Shown here: one piece after another, positions 54,765 to 63,835 of the stretch | Numbering within the stretch: the first letter of the stretch is position 1 | How the letters are laid out: the number at the start of each line of letters is the position of its first letter | Assembly (NCBI GenBank): GCA_026709415.1 | Contig: JAPOSZ010000030.1 | Location: forward strand, 124,001-188,000 | Source of the DNA: Flavobacteriaceae bacterium | GTDB lineage: Bacteria; Bacteroidota; Bacteroidia; Flavobacteriales; Flavobacteriaceae | DNA length: 64,000 bases | Reading direction: 5' to 3' | Position numbers and translations under genes: made by a program | The notes under the pieces: generated by a model | What the model was told of the DNA's origin: nothing | Databases searched by the model: none | The model's input: the letters and a program-made list of their open reading frames with translations, nothing else

Positions 54765-56402
54765 ATGTCTAATGGTATTCTTCAAATTTCACAACCTAAA
54801 AACGAAAAAGTACTTTCTTATGCAATTGGTACAAAAGAGCGTATTAAAGTTCAGCAAGCGTATGATCGATTATACGATCAGCAGATAGAAATCCCTCTCT
54901 ACATCGGAGATGAAGAAGTGTTTTCAGGCAATACAGAGTCCATTTCTCCTCCACATGATCATCAACATCAAATTGGGGTATACCATACGGCATCTCAACA
55001 TCATGTACAACAAGCCATTGAAGCAGCCTTAAAGAGTAAATCCCAATGGGCCCAAATGCCTTGGGAATCTAGAGCCTCAATATTTCTCAAAGCAGCCCAT
55101 TTAATTGCGGGTCCATATCGCAGTCAAATCAACGCGGCAACTATGTTATGTCAAAGCAAAACCATTTACCAGGCAGAAATTGATGCGGCTTGTGAACTGG
55201 TTGATTTTTTGAGATTTAACGTCTATTTCATGCGACAGATTTATACCGATCAACCGATCTCAACAGACGGTGTACTGAACAAACTTGAATACCGGCCTCT
55301 TGAAGGGTTTGTATATGCGATCAGTCCATTTAATTTTACGGCGATTGCGGGTAATCTACCAGCTTCTGCAGCATTGATGGGAAACACCGTTGTTTGGAAA
55401 CCCAGTGATTATCAAGTGTATTCTGCCAATGTCATTATCGAAGTATTCCAAAAAGCAGGATTGCCCAATGGGGTGATTAATGCCGTTTATGGAGATCCTG
55501 AAATGATTACCAATACCGTATTGGAATCCTCAGATTTTGCAGGGATTCATTATACAGGGTCAACCCAAGTGTTTAAAGGCATTTGGAAAAAAATTGGGAA
55601 TAAAATCGATTGCTATAAATCTTATCCTCGAATAGTAGGAGAAACGGGAGGTAAAGACTTTATCATAGCTCATCCGAGTGCGTCTGTTAAAGCGCTTTCA
55701 ACGGCTATTGTCAGGGGAGGTTTTGAATATCAAGGTCAAAAATGTTCCGCAGTTTCGAGAGTATACCTTCCAGAATCCATAGCAGAAAGAGTACTTGATC
55801 TGGTGATTTCAGAACTAAAGACAGTAAAATTAGGAAGTCCTAGAGATTTTGAAAACTTCATGACTTCCGTCATTCACCATAAGGCATATAATCGTTTAGA
55901 GTCGATAATTAAAGAAATCAAATCTAGTAAAGAAGCTCAAATTATTTTTGGGGGAGGATGCAATCAACAAGTGGGATACTTTGTGGAACCGACAGTTGTG
56001 ATAACCACGAATCCAAAATTCAAAACCATGGAACAAGAATTGTTCGGTCCTTTGGTTACTATTTATATTTATCCGGATAATGAGTTTGAAAAAACACTGA
56101 AATTAGTCGATGAAACCGCTCCTTATGGATTGACAGGGGCCATATTTTCTCAAAACAGAGATGCGATAAATAAGGCATTACAGGAATTGCAACACAGTGC
56201 TGGAAATTTTTATATCAACGATAAACCAACTGGAGCTGTTGTTGGTCAACAACCATTTGGAGGGTCTCGAGCCTCAGGAACCAATGATAAAGCAGGTTGG
56301 TCATTAAATTTATTAAGATGGGTTTCACCTCAAATGATTAAAGAAGCTTTGGTTCCCGATACCGATTATCGATATCCTTTCCTATCAAAAGACGAATCCT
56401 AA
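54765..56402 (+). CDS. pruA: 1-pyrroline-5-carboxylate dehydrogenase
   Basis: This NAD-dependent aldehyde dehydrogenase oxidises glutamate semialdehyde, from proline or ornithine, to glutamate. Its 545 residues match the Bacteroidota PruA length. It shows YAISPFNFTAIAGNLPASAA and the cofactor motif HYTGSTQVF. The general-base glutamate is in VGETGGKDFI and the catalytic cysteine in YQGQKCSAVSRVYLP. FGPLVTIYIYPD and FGGSRASGTNDKAG close the fold. It is followed six bases later by a nitrilase gene, so the two are probably cotranscribed. The gene is complete. Confidence 0.95.
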   Translation: MSNGILQISQPKNEKVLSYAIGTKERIKVQQAYDRLYDQQIEIPLYIGDEEVFSGNTESISPPHDHQHQIGVYHTASQHHVQQAIEAALKSKSQWAQMPWESRASIFLKAAHLIAGPYRSQINAATMLCQSKTIYQAEIDAACELVDFLRFNVYFMRQIYTDQPISTDGVLNKLEYRPLEGFVYAISPFNFTAIAGNLPASAALMGNTVVWKPSDYQVYSANVIIEVFQKAGLPNGVINAVYGDPEMITNTVLESSDFAGIHYTGSTQVFKGIWKKIGNKIDCYKSYPRIVGETGGKDFIIAHPSASVKALSTAIVRGGFEYQGQKCSAVSRVYLPESIAERVLDLVISELKTVKLGSPRDFENFMTSVIHHKAYNRLESIIKEIKSSKEAQIIFGGGCNQQVGYFVEPTVVITTNPKFKTMEQELFGPLVTIYIYPDNEFEKTLKLVDETAPYGLTGAIFSQNRDAINKALQELQHSAGNFYINDKPTGAVVGQQPFGGSRASGTNDKAGWSLNLLRWVSPQMIKEALVPDTDYRYPFLSKDES

Positions 56403-56408
56403 AACATC

Positions 56409-57398
56409 ATGGTTTTTGTTCCTAATACTAACGATATGAAAAAACAATGGCAGGATCCGACACTAAAAATTGGTATGGCTCAAATCAGTCCGGTTTGGCT
56501 CAACCGAGAGTTAACCCTTCAAAAGGTTGTTTCAACCATTGAATTAGCTGCTGAAAAAAAAGTAGAATTGCTGGTTTTTGGCGAAGGGTTGATACCAGGT
56601 TATCCTTTTTGGTTGAATCTCTGTGGAGGGGCTCAATGGGAAACCGATTTGAATAAAAAACTATTCAGTCATTATGTTTCCAATGCAGTTTCGATTGAAA
56701 AAGGACACCTCAATAAGATAAGTCAATTAAGCAAAAAATATAAAATGGCCATTTATTTGGGGGTCATTGAACGAGCTATTGATCGCGGGAATCACAGTCT
56801 TTATTGTTCATTGGTGTACTTAAATCAAAATGGAGAAATAAAAAGTATACATCGTAAACTGATGCCGACCTATGATGAACGATTAGTATGGGGGCAGGGG
56901 GATGGCTATGGTTTAAGATCCCATTCATTAAAGGGGTTCACTTTGGGAGGATTAAATTGTTGGGAAAATTGGATGCCATTAGTTCGTTCTTCATTTTATG
57001 CCCAAGGAGTCAATGTCCATTGTGCCAGTTGGCCTGGATCAATACACAACACACAAGACATCACTAGATTTATTGCCAGAGAGGGTAGAACCTATGTAAT
57101 TTCAGTGAGTTCATTAATGAATAAAGCTGATTTTCCGTCTGATACGCCGTATTTGAAAGAAATTCTATCGAAGGCTCCAGATTCTTTAGCCAATGGAGGT
57201 TCTTGTATGGCCAATCCAGATGGTAGCTGGTTAATCGAACCCATTGTTGATAATCAAGGAGTTTTTACGGCAGAAGTTTTTCTATCAAAAATATTTCAAG
57301 AAAGACAAAATTTTGACCCGTCTGGACATTATTCGAGACCTGACGTGACCAAACTAAAGGTCAATCGTAAAAGACAATCGGTGGTTTTTAATGAATGA
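56409..57398 (+). CDS. Nitrilase-family carbon-nitrogen hydrolase
   Basis: This 329-residue enzyme has the nitrilase catalytic triad: E in LLVFGEGLIPGYP, K in SIHRKLMPTYDERLVWGQGD and C in LGGLNCWENWMPL. The residues around the Lys and Cys (PTYDERLVW, CWENWMP) are those of true nitrilases of branch 1, which turn organic nitriles into carboxylic acids. The ATG at 56436 (MKKQWQDPTLKIGMAQ) is an alternative start. It follows pruA by six bases. The natural nitrile cannot be predicted. Confidence 0.88.
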   Translation: MVFVPNTNDMKKQWQDPTLKIGMAQISPVWLNRELTLQKVVSTIELAAEKKVELLVFGEGLIPGYPFWLNLCGGAQWETDLNKKLFSHYVSNAVSIEKGHLNKISQLSKKYKMAIYLGVIERAIDRGNHSLYCSLVYLNQNGEIKSIHRKLMPTYDERLVWGQGDGYGLRSHSLKGFTLGGLNCWENWMPLVRSSFYAQGVNVHCASWPGSIHNTQDITRFIAREGRTYVISVSSLMNKADFPSDTPYLKEILSKAPDSLANGGSCMANPDGSWLIEPIVDNQGVFTAEVFLSKIFQERQNFDPSGHYSRPDVTKLKVNRKRQSVVFNE

Positions 57399-57526
57399 TC
57401 CCTTTCAAACAATCTAAAAAAACGAAGGTTTTTAATTGGGTCAACCTCCTTATTGGATTTTATATTTTAAACCTAAAATGTAACTCAAACCATTGTTTTT
57501 CGTCTTGATATCAAAAACAAGTACAA

Positions 57527-58213
57527 ATGAGAACATGGATGACAATATGGTTTAGTATCCCATTGATAGGATTCGGTCAAGTGAAATCGGATGCAGATCC
57601 ATTGGACCAGAATGAAAAAGATTCGTCAATCAAAGTGACCAAGCAACATGATAAGAGTGGCAATCTGATACAGTATGATTCAATTTACATAGGCCCTGGA
57701 AAAAAGTATAGAATAAAATTTGCAAAAAATGATTTTATTCCATCCCCCATGTATATCCTTCCTCCTCATTATGGAAATGGGATTGAAGATTTTGAACTAT
57801 TTAATCTAGATACCATCGATTATGTTCCAGAATTTAACTCTATTGGGGATCAATGGGATATGTGGCCTCCAGATATTTATGGTCAACCAAAACTCGATAG
57901 CGTTTTTGGAGAATTAACCTCAAAAGATTTCAAGAAAATGCTAGAAATGGAAATAGACATTTTACAAAATGGCAGCTCTCTCGATAGTTTGATGATTCGA
58001 GTAAATGAACATCTAAATACCATGGAATTTAACATGAAGCCTTTACCTAAATCTGATAATGACAATTCGTTTCAGTTTTTTAGCTCCCCTATAAATAATG
58101 ATGAACTAGACTCCATGATGCAAAAACAATTTCAAAAAATGGAGGAGTACATCAAAAGGCTGGAAAATCTTTTACGAGAACATGATCTCTCGTCAAAAGA
58201 AGAAATCAGTTAA
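57527..58213 (+). CDS. Secreted protein of unknown function
   Basis: This 228-residue protein has a signal peptide (MRTWMTIWFSIPLIGFGQ) ending near residue 18. The middle is rich in Pro, Asp and Trp (MYILPPHYGNGIEDFELFNL). The C-terminal 60 residues are a charged helix likely to form a coiled coil (MMQKQFQKMEEYIKRLENLL). There are no catalytic motifs and I recognise no family. It stands alone between the nitrilase and the convergent rsmG. Confidence 0.5.
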   Translation: MRTWMTIWFSIPLIGFGQVKSDADPLDQNEKDSSIKVTKQHDKSGNLIQYDSIYIGPGKKYRIKFAKNDFIPSPMYILPPHYGNGIEDFELFNLDTIDYVPEFNSIGDQWDMWPPDIYGQPKLDSVFGELTSKDFKKMLEMEIDILQNGSSLDSLMIRVNEHLNTMEFNMKPLPKSDNDNSFQFFSSPINNDELDSMMQKQFQKMEEYIKRLENLLREHDLSSKEEIS

Positions 58214-58276
58214 AATTTCTGAAATGCTACTCCCTAGCTCGTTCACAAAGACTCTTATCCAGTATACAGAGTTACC

Positions 58277-58930
58277 TTATCGTTTTTTTTGATTGGCATA
58301 AGCGATGATCGATTTTTTGGGAATATGCACAATTTTTTTAGTTGAATAAAAAGGGTGCTTAAAATTTTTATTTAATTCATAAATTTCTGTGTCCTTCAGT
58401 TGGTGTAGTTCTTCCTTAAGGTTTCCTCCTTTCCATAACCATAATCCTGATTTGGATTGATTTGTAAAGGTGATTTGCCCTTTGATCTGAATCAGTGTTA
58501 TGATGTCTTTGACTGATCCCACCCAGCGAGAAATCATATAATCCGCTTGTTTTTCAATCGTTTCAATGCGTGCATGAATGGGCGTTACATTGTTTAGTTC
58601 GAGCAAATGAGTTAATTCTCGAACCACATCGATTTTTTTTCTGATAGATTCAACCAAGAAGAAGTGGGTTTTAGGATATAAAACAGCCAAGGGAATTCCT
58701 GGAAGCCCACCACCTGTTCCCAAATCAATGACCGTCGTATTCTTTGGGAAATCAAAAATTTTTGAAATCGATAAACTATGCATCAGGTGATGTGATTCAA
58801 AATGGAGAATGTCTTTACGGGATACTAAATTGATGTGTTCATTCCATTTGCGAAATTCTTTTTCAAATGTTTGAAACTGATTAACTTGATATTTAGAAAG
58901 TGGAGAAAAGCAGCGCTTTAAATTTTTCAT
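58277..58930 (-). CDS. rsmG: 16S rRNA (guanine527-N7)-methyltransferase
   Basis: RsmG adds the m7G at position 527 of 16S rRNA using SAM; its loss gives low-level streptomycin resistance in other bacteria. Its 217 residues match the family. The SAM motif is VIDLGTGGGLPGIPLAVLYP, followed by FLVESIRKKIDVVRELTH. The later motif ADYMISRWVGSVKDIIT lies where other RsmG proteins have ARA. The gene diverges from the aminotransferase at 58979 across about 48 bases. It is complete. Confidence 0.93.
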   Translation of the reverse strand: MKNLKRCFSPLSKYQVNQFQTFEKEFRKWNEHINLVSRKDILHFESHHLMHSLSISKIFDFPKNTTVIDLGTGGGLPGIPLAVLYPKTHFFLVESIRKKIDVVRELTHLLELNNVTPIHARIETIEKQADYMISRWVGSVKDIITLIQIKGQITFTNQSKSGLWLWKGGNLKEELHQLKDTEIYELNKNFKHPFYSTKKIVHIPKKSIIAYANQKKR

Positions 58931-58952
58931 TAGAATACGAAACTATCATTTC

Positions 58953-58960
58953 TAAATTTG
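58953..58960 (+). promoter_or_regulatory. -7 box of the aminotransferase gene
   Basis: TAAATTTG matches TAnnTTTG and lies 18 bases before ATG 58979 in the short divergent region with rsmG. On the other strand, TAGTTTCG near 58938-58946 could serve rsmG. Confidence 0.4.
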
Positions 58961-58978
58961 TATCATTAAAATTTCATC

Positions 58979-60166
58979 ATGAACGATTTATCACAAAAAG
59001 TCATCAACTTACCTGAATCGGCCACCTTAGCCATGGCTAATAAAGCTAGAGAAATCAAATCAAAAGGAATTGACGTTATCAATCTGAGCATTGGAGAACC
59101 AGATTTTAATACACCTGATTTTATAAAAAGGGCGGCCATCCAAGCCATCCAGCAAGATTATAATGGGTATACGCCAGTGGATGGTTATTTAGAACTACGT
59201 CAAGCCATCTGTCATAAGCTACAACGTGATAACCAATTAGAATATGAACCTCATCAAATTGTGGTTTCAACCGGAGCCAAACAATGTATTGCTAACATTT
59301 TAATGGCATTACTGGATCCTGGAGACCAGGTGTTACTTCCTTGTCCCTATTGGGTATCTTATTCTGCCATGACCGTTTTAAATCAATCCAATGCCATATT
59401 GATACCATCTAGAATAGATTCGGGGTATAAAATTTCAGCCGAGCAATTAAAACAAAGCATCACACCAAAAACCAAGGCAGTGATTTTTAATTCTCCAAAT
59501 AATCCCAGTGGAACCGTCTACAGCAAAGAAGATTTTTTAGCAATTGGTCAAGTACTGAGAGAACATCCTCAAGTGTATATTATATCGGATGAAATTTATG
59601 AACACATCAATTATGGTGTTCCACACTATAGTTTGGCCAATATTCCTGAATTGTATGAGCGTACCATCGTAGTTAATGGTTTATCCAAAGCATTTGCCAT
59701 GACTGGTTGGCGTTTGGGTTATATGGCGGGTCCAGATTGGATTGCCGCTGCTTGTAAAAAGATTCAAGGACAATTTACCTCAGGAACTAATTGCATCACA
59801 CAAAGAGCCGCCATTACCGCATTGATGCATCCAGTTGCAGAAATTCAGTACATGGTGAATGCGTTTAAAAAAAGGAGAGATTTTGCATTAGAACTATTAA
59901 AGGCCATCCCCCAAATCAATCTCATTAAACCCGATGGTGCGTTTTATTTATTTCCAGATATCTCTTCTTTTTATGGCACTAAAATCAAAGGTGTTCCCAT
60001 CAATAATTCAATGGACATGGCGCTGTTTTTTTTAGAACACGCGAAAGTGGCTACGGTTGCCGGCTCCGCTTTTGGTGATAAAAACGCTTTGAGATTATCT
60101 TATGCCACTTCTGAACAACAAATTGAAAAAGCCATCAAGGCCATAGCCAAACTGCTAAGCTCTTAA
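58979..60166 (+). CDS. PLP-dependent aminotransferase, aspartate aminotransferase type
   Basis: This 395-residue fold-type I enzyme looks like class Ib aspartate aminotransferase. It shows LSIGEPDFNTPDFIK, YTPVDGYLELRQAI, STGAKQCIANI, PCPYWVSYSAM, NSPNNPSGTVY, SDEIYEHI and NGLSKAFAMTGWRLGYMAGP with the Schiff-base K237. The C-terminal ALRLSYATS segment supplies the carboxylate Arg. The likely reaction is aspartate plus 2-oxoglutarate to oxaloacetate plus glutamate. It differs clearly from the aminotransferase at 14370. Confidence 0.92.
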   Translation: MNDLSQKVINLPESATLAMANKAREIKSKGIDVINLSIGEPDFNTPDFIKRAAIQAIQQDYNGYTPVDGYLELRQAICHKLQRDNQLEYEPHQIVVSTGAKQCIANILMALLDPGDQVLLPCPYWVSYSAMTVLNQSNAILIPSRIDSGYKISAEQLKQSITPKTKAVIFNSPNNPSGTVYSKEDFLAIGQVLREHPQVYIISDEIYEHINYGVPHYSLANIPELYERTIVVNGLSKAFAMTGWRLGYMAGPDWIAAACKKIQGQFTSGTNCITQRAAITALMHPVAEIQYMVNAFKKRRDFALELLKAIPQINLIKPDGAFYLFPDISSFYGTKIKGVPINNSMDMALFFLEHAKVATVAGSAFGDKNALRLSYATSEQQIEKAIKAIAKLLSS

Positions 60167-60355
60167 CTAAAAAAGTTTGGGAAATTTCATTCTGTTATTG
60201 CAACTCATATCAATAAAGGTCGCTTTATAGGGTTCTGTCCCAAATAAAACGAACCTTGAATAGATGTGTTCAGAGTCAATTTTAAGTAAACTTGGCAACG
60301 ACAAGAAAAGTTAGAAAATATATCGTATGTGATTTAATGCAATATAAAAAGTATT

Positions 60356-60363
60356 TAACTTTG
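60356..60363 (+). promoter_or_regulatory. -7 box close to the start of a small ORF
   Basis: TAACTTTG ends seven bases before ATG 60371. As at the ATPase genes, the mRNA would start at or next to the start codon. Confidence 0.35.
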
Positions 60364-60370
60364 TAGTATT

Positions 60371-60640
60371 ATGGACGATGCGGTGGATTTATCTTTTTTA
60401 GAAGTTGCGGGAATAACTATATTGGTATTTGTTACAGCATTTATTGACACAATTAATCCTTGGGTTACTGGATTGCTTGGAACTTCTACTACAGTTTGGA
60501 TTATAGTTCGAATTATCAATAGTCGAAAAGCAGATAAGCGAGCTGATGAAAAACATAAAATTGAAATTAAAATTCTTCGAAATAAACTAAAGAGAGATTA
60601 TAATGATGACATTGATCAGTTACCTGAAGAAGATGATTAA
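60371..60640 (+). CDS. Small membrane protein of unknown function
   Basis: This 89-residue protein has two hydrophobic stretches (AGITILVFVTAFIDTINPW, then LLGTSTTVWIIVRIIN, about 13-50). A Lys/Arg-rich cytoplasmic helix and an acidic end (DDIDQLPEEDD) follow. The size and layout resemble holin-like or small regulatory membrane proteins, but I recognise no family. A -7 box just upstream supports expression. No neighbour informs its role. Confidence 0.45.
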   Translation: MDDAVDLSFLEVAGITILVFVTAFIDTINPWVTGLLGTSTTVWIIVRIINSRKADKRADEKHKIEIKILRNKLKRDYNDDIDQLPEEDD

Positions 60641-61178
60641 GAGTATAAGATTGCCATGATTCATGGAGGAGCTTGCAAGAAAAGCTCAAGGGTCGAGTAA
60701 GAACCAAAGCGATCCTTCCCAAAAACGCTCAGACTCAGTTAAAAGTATTGATGGATGCAAAATCCAAAGAGTTGCTCGAAACCTTAGGGCATCTCATGGG
60801 ACTTGAAAAAACCAATCATCTACAAAAAAACAGTCCATGTTGATGATGACTTGAAAGGCTCATAGAGCTGTTTTCACTCAAAATAAATCACAAAAATGTA
60901 GTGTCAATGGCTTTTAAAAAATCTCAAATCACTGATTATCAAAGGTTTAAGAATTCAAAAGATAAACTTTCGTTAAATCACAGACCTTGACTTACTTTTA
61001 GTTGGTCGATGGTGTGGGGATTTATCAAGCAAATTGACCTTTTGGGTTTTGCGGCCAAGGTGGTAGAGGTCAATTGGCATGCTTTCTGATAAGTTTTTGT
61101 TTTCAAATCCCTCAAATTTACCAAAAAGTTGCAGGAAGATAGGGGGACACTTCACCTTAAAGTTATCATCAGTTCAAA
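60641..61178. other. Gap with remnants
   Basis: About 540 bases hold no intact gene. The plus strand at about 60685-60840 reads KAILPKNAQTQLKVLMDAKS and ELLETLGHLMGLEKTNHLQK, which looks like the end of a helical protein without start. A minus-strand frame at 60973-61155 includes KVNLLDKSPHHRPTKSKSRS and may be chance. I cannot assign either. Confidence 0.3.
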
Positions 61179-62309
61179 TCATTCATATTGTGAATTGACT
61201 TCCAATCCCATGGCCATGAATGTTTCAATATCTTCTGACAATTCTTTATGCCCTAATCGGACAATGATTAAATCTTCTGAAGGAAAAGTAATAACGTATT
61301 GTCCTAAGTGTCCCTTCATTAAAAAAGCGCTTTTATTCTCAAATTCTTCAAACCAAAACCCATATCCATAATGGGGTGCTTCTTCAAAGCGAGGGGTTAA
61401 ACTGCGAGATACAAAAGTCGAATCCAGTATTTGTTGGCCGTTCCATCGGCCATGGTTTTTATAAAGTTTGGCTAATCTTGCAAAATCTCTTGCATTGGAT
61501 GCCAAACAACAAAACGATTTTTCATTTCGATGTTTTTTGGAGTCTAGTTGCCAAAAAGCATCCTGTTGATAACCCAAAGGATGCCAAATGGATTGTTGCA
61601 AATAATCTGAAAGGGACCTTTTTGTCGCTTTGGCTAGGGCTAATCCCAATAATTGAGTCGCCCCACTTTGATAGTGGTATGCTTGTCCTGGTTCATCTTG
61701 AATGGGAATAGCCATCATCAATTGGTATAAATCTGGAGTAAAATAGGACTCAGTAGTGACATTGATTGGCAAATAGTATTCTTCTTGCCATTGCATACCC
61801 GCGGACATACTGGCTAAATCCCCCATGGTGACTTGATGCGCATAATCACCCGATAGTTCAGGTAAAAAGTCGATGACTTTTTGATCCAATCCATTCACAT
61901 AGCCTTCTTTAATGGCCTTTCCTAAAAGGGCTACGACATAAGATTTTGCAACCGAAAATGAATTGGTTTTAGAGTTTGTTGAAAAACCATCATAGTACTG
62001 TTCCAAAAGAATCTGATCGTTTTTAAAGACTAAAAAAGCGATGGATTTGGATTCTTTGTGAAAATCAAGATGCTCCTGGGATAACTCAATCGCATTATAT
62101 GCTTCATGTAATGGCCACGGCTGACCATTAGTGGCTTTGATAGTTGCATTTTCAAAAAAGGCATAATCCTCTAAAAAAGCCGTGGAATGTCCCGTGAAAT
62201 AAGACACTCGGATGGCCTTAAAAACATACGTATAATCGAGATGGTAAATGAAACTATAAAGACAGATTAAAACAAAAAGAATTTTCGATAAACCATTTAA
62301 AATTTTCAT
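61179..62309 (-). CDS. Serine hydrolase, beta-lactamase/class C-like
   Basis: This 376-residue protein has an N-terminal membrane anchor (about 8-28) and a beta-lactamase-like fold. The nucleophile motif SXXK is SVAK in SFSVAKSYVVALLGKAI. The YXN position reads YQSG, in YHYQSGATQLLGLA, and the KTG position is HLG in MKGHLGQYVITFP, as in many esterase-type members. Such proteins are peptidases or esterases; resistance is not implied. It overlaps ogt by four bases and is translated after it. It is complete. Confidence 0.88.
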   Translation of the reverse strand: MKILNGLSKILFVLICLYSFIYHLDYTYVFKAIRVSYFTGHSTAFLEDYAFFENATIKATNGQPWPLHEAYNAIELSQEHLDFHKESKSIAFLVFKNDQILLEQYYDGFSTNSKTNSFSVAKSYVVALLGKAIKEGYVNGLDQKVIDFLPELSGDYAHQVTMGDLASMSAGMQWQEEYYLPINVTTESYFTPDLYQLMMAIPIQDEPGQAYHYQSGATQLLGLALAKATKRSLSDYLQQSIWHPLGYQQDAFWQLDSKKHRNEKSFCCLASNARDFARLAKLYKNHGRWNGQQILDSTFVSRSLTPRFEEAPHYGYGFWFEEFENKSAFLMKGHLGQYVITFPSEDLIIVRLGHKELSEDIETFMAMGLEVNSQYE

Positions 62310-62839
62310 TGGATTCGATGATCGATGGGTAGCGAATAAAAATACTTTTTGTTTTCTAAATCAATGAGCCTAGCCTTTCGATTCAGTCCCCCTGAATAAC
62401 CTTTTAATGAGCCATCAATACCGATGACTCGATGACAGGGAATGATAATTAAAATGGGGTTTTTACCAATATTGGTGGCGATGGCACGGGTTGAACTCGG
62501 CATGTTCAAGGCATCAGCAATGGTTTGATAAGATACCGTGCTTCCATATGGAATGCTGAGGAGATAATTCCAAATTCGTTTTTGGAAATCAGTCCCTTCA
62601 ATTCGTATGGGAAGATTAAAGATCTTTAGACCATGAAAAAAATAAGCGTTTAATTGATTGCGGACTTTTTGCTGAAATGGTGAGGGCTTAGTGGTGGTTT
62701 TGGTCTTATTATTGACAAACTTTAAACCGACTAAAGTGCTGTTTTTTGAACAAGTTTCAAGGATTCCAAAAGGGGATTCGTAGTAATAATAGTCGAGATT
62801 GGCAGGCTCAGTATCGGAGTTCATTGTTACAACAAGCAA
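62306..62839 (-). CDS. ogt: Methylated-DNA--protein-cysteine methyltransferase
   Basis: This suicide enzyme removes alkyl groups from O6-methylguanine onto its own cysteine. Its 177 residues show the active site IIIPCHRVIGIDGSLKGYSG, with PCHRV, and the upstream helix-turn-helix SIPYGSTVSYQTIADALNMP followed by ATNIGKNP. The N-terminal 60 residues form the usual RNase H-like domain. There is no Ada-type metal-binding domain, so this is the stand-alone repair form. It is cotranscribed with the serine hydrolase downstream. Confidence 0.93.
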   Translation of the reverse strand: MLVVTMNSDTEPANLDYYYYESPFGILETCSKNSTLVGLKFVNNKTKTTTKPSPFQQKVRNQLNAYFFHGLKIFNLPIRIEGTDFQKRIWNYLLSIPYGSTVSYQTIADALNMPSSTRAIATNIGKNPILIIIPCHRVIGIDGSLKGYSGGLNRKARLIDLENKKYFYSLPIDHRIQ

Positions 62840-62920
62840 ATTACAATAACCACAGCGTTTACAGGCTTGATAACCATTAGTTTGTCTTCAAATGTTTAAT
62901 TTTGCCCTAAAGTCGGATAA

Positions 62921-63835
62921 ATGCGGAAACCGATTAAGATTCCTTGGAAAGGCGTTTATCCCGCCATCACCACACAGTTTAATCCCCAATCAAAATTAAA
63001 CCTTGTGGCCTTTTCAAATAATTTAAAGGCTCAAATTTCGGCTGGTATCCATGGAGTTGTCTTGGGGGGATCGCTTGGTGAAGCCTCTACTTTGCAACAA
63101 GTTGAAAAAACCCGTCTTCTCAAAAAAGCTTTGTCCATTTGCAATAATAAAATTCCAGTACTAGTCAATATTGCTGAATCTTCGACTTTAAACGCCATTC
63201 GAGCTGCAGAACTGGCTCAGTATGGTGGAGCGGATGGTTTGATGCTATTACCTCCGATGCGGTATAAGGCCACAGAGCATGAAACCGTTGAATTTCTCAA
63301 AGATGTTGCACAGTCCACTCCATTACCTATCATGCTCTATAATAATCCAGTGGATTACAAAATAAACATCAGCCTTGACATGCTTGAAAGTTTGATTGAA
63401 GTTCCCAATATACAAGCCATCAAAGAATCATCAAGAGATGTCACGAATGTGCAAAGAATAAATGCTCGATTTGGTGATCGCATACACATTTTGTGCGGTG
63501 TGGATACGATTGCTCTTGAGAGTATGGTACTAGGGGCTCAAGGGTGGGTGGCAGGACTATGTAATGCATTTCCTACAGAAACGGTGGCCTTGTATGAATT
63601 AGCCAAAAAGAATGAAATTCAAAAAGCACAACAACTGCTCAGCTGGTTTCTACCTCTTTTAGAATTGGATTTATCCCCGCAATTGGTTCAAAACATCAAG
63701 CATTGCGAATTAACCACCCAAATGGGAACCGGTTTTGTTCGAAAACCTAGATTACCATTGTCAGATGATCAAAAATTTGAAATTGATAAGATATTGAAAA
63801 AAGCTATGAAAAAACGTCCAAATATTTCTATATAA
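62921..63835 (+). CDS. DapA/NanA-family aldolase or deaminase
   Basis: This 304-residue (beta/alpha)8 protein belongs to the dihydrodipicolinate synthase superfamily. It shows GGSLGEASTLQQVEK (substrate carboxylate binding), the catalytic Tyr in IMLYNNPVDYKI and the Schiff-base Lys in AIKESSRDVTNV. It is unlikely to be DapA itself: the following gene, overlapping by one base, is an aldehyde dehydrogenase. The usual pair of this kind converts a hydroxyproline- or sugar-acid-derived intermediate to 2-oxoglutarate semialdehyde and then to 2-oxoglutarate. The exact substrate is not determined. Confidence 0.85.
   Translation: MRKPIKIPWKGVYPAITTQFNPQSKLNLVAFSNNLKAQISAGIHGVVLGGSLGEASTLQQVEKTRLLKKALSICNNKIPVLVNIAESSTLNAIRAAELAQYGGADGLMLLPPMRYKATEHETVEFLKDVAQSTPLPIMLYNNPVDYKINISLDMLESLIEVPNIQAIKESSRDVTNVQRINARFGDRIHILCGVDTIALESMVLGAQGWVAGLCNAFPTETVALYELAKKNEIQKAQQLLSWFLPLLELDLSPQLVQNIKHCELTTQMGTGFVRKPRLPLSDDQKFEIDKILKKAMKKRPNISI

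Noticed and set aside
61179-62309. Serine hydrolase as an antibiotic-resistance beta-lactamase
   Set aside because: The fold is right, but the YXN and KTG positions (YQS, HLG) and the membrane anchor fit esterase or peptidase members better.
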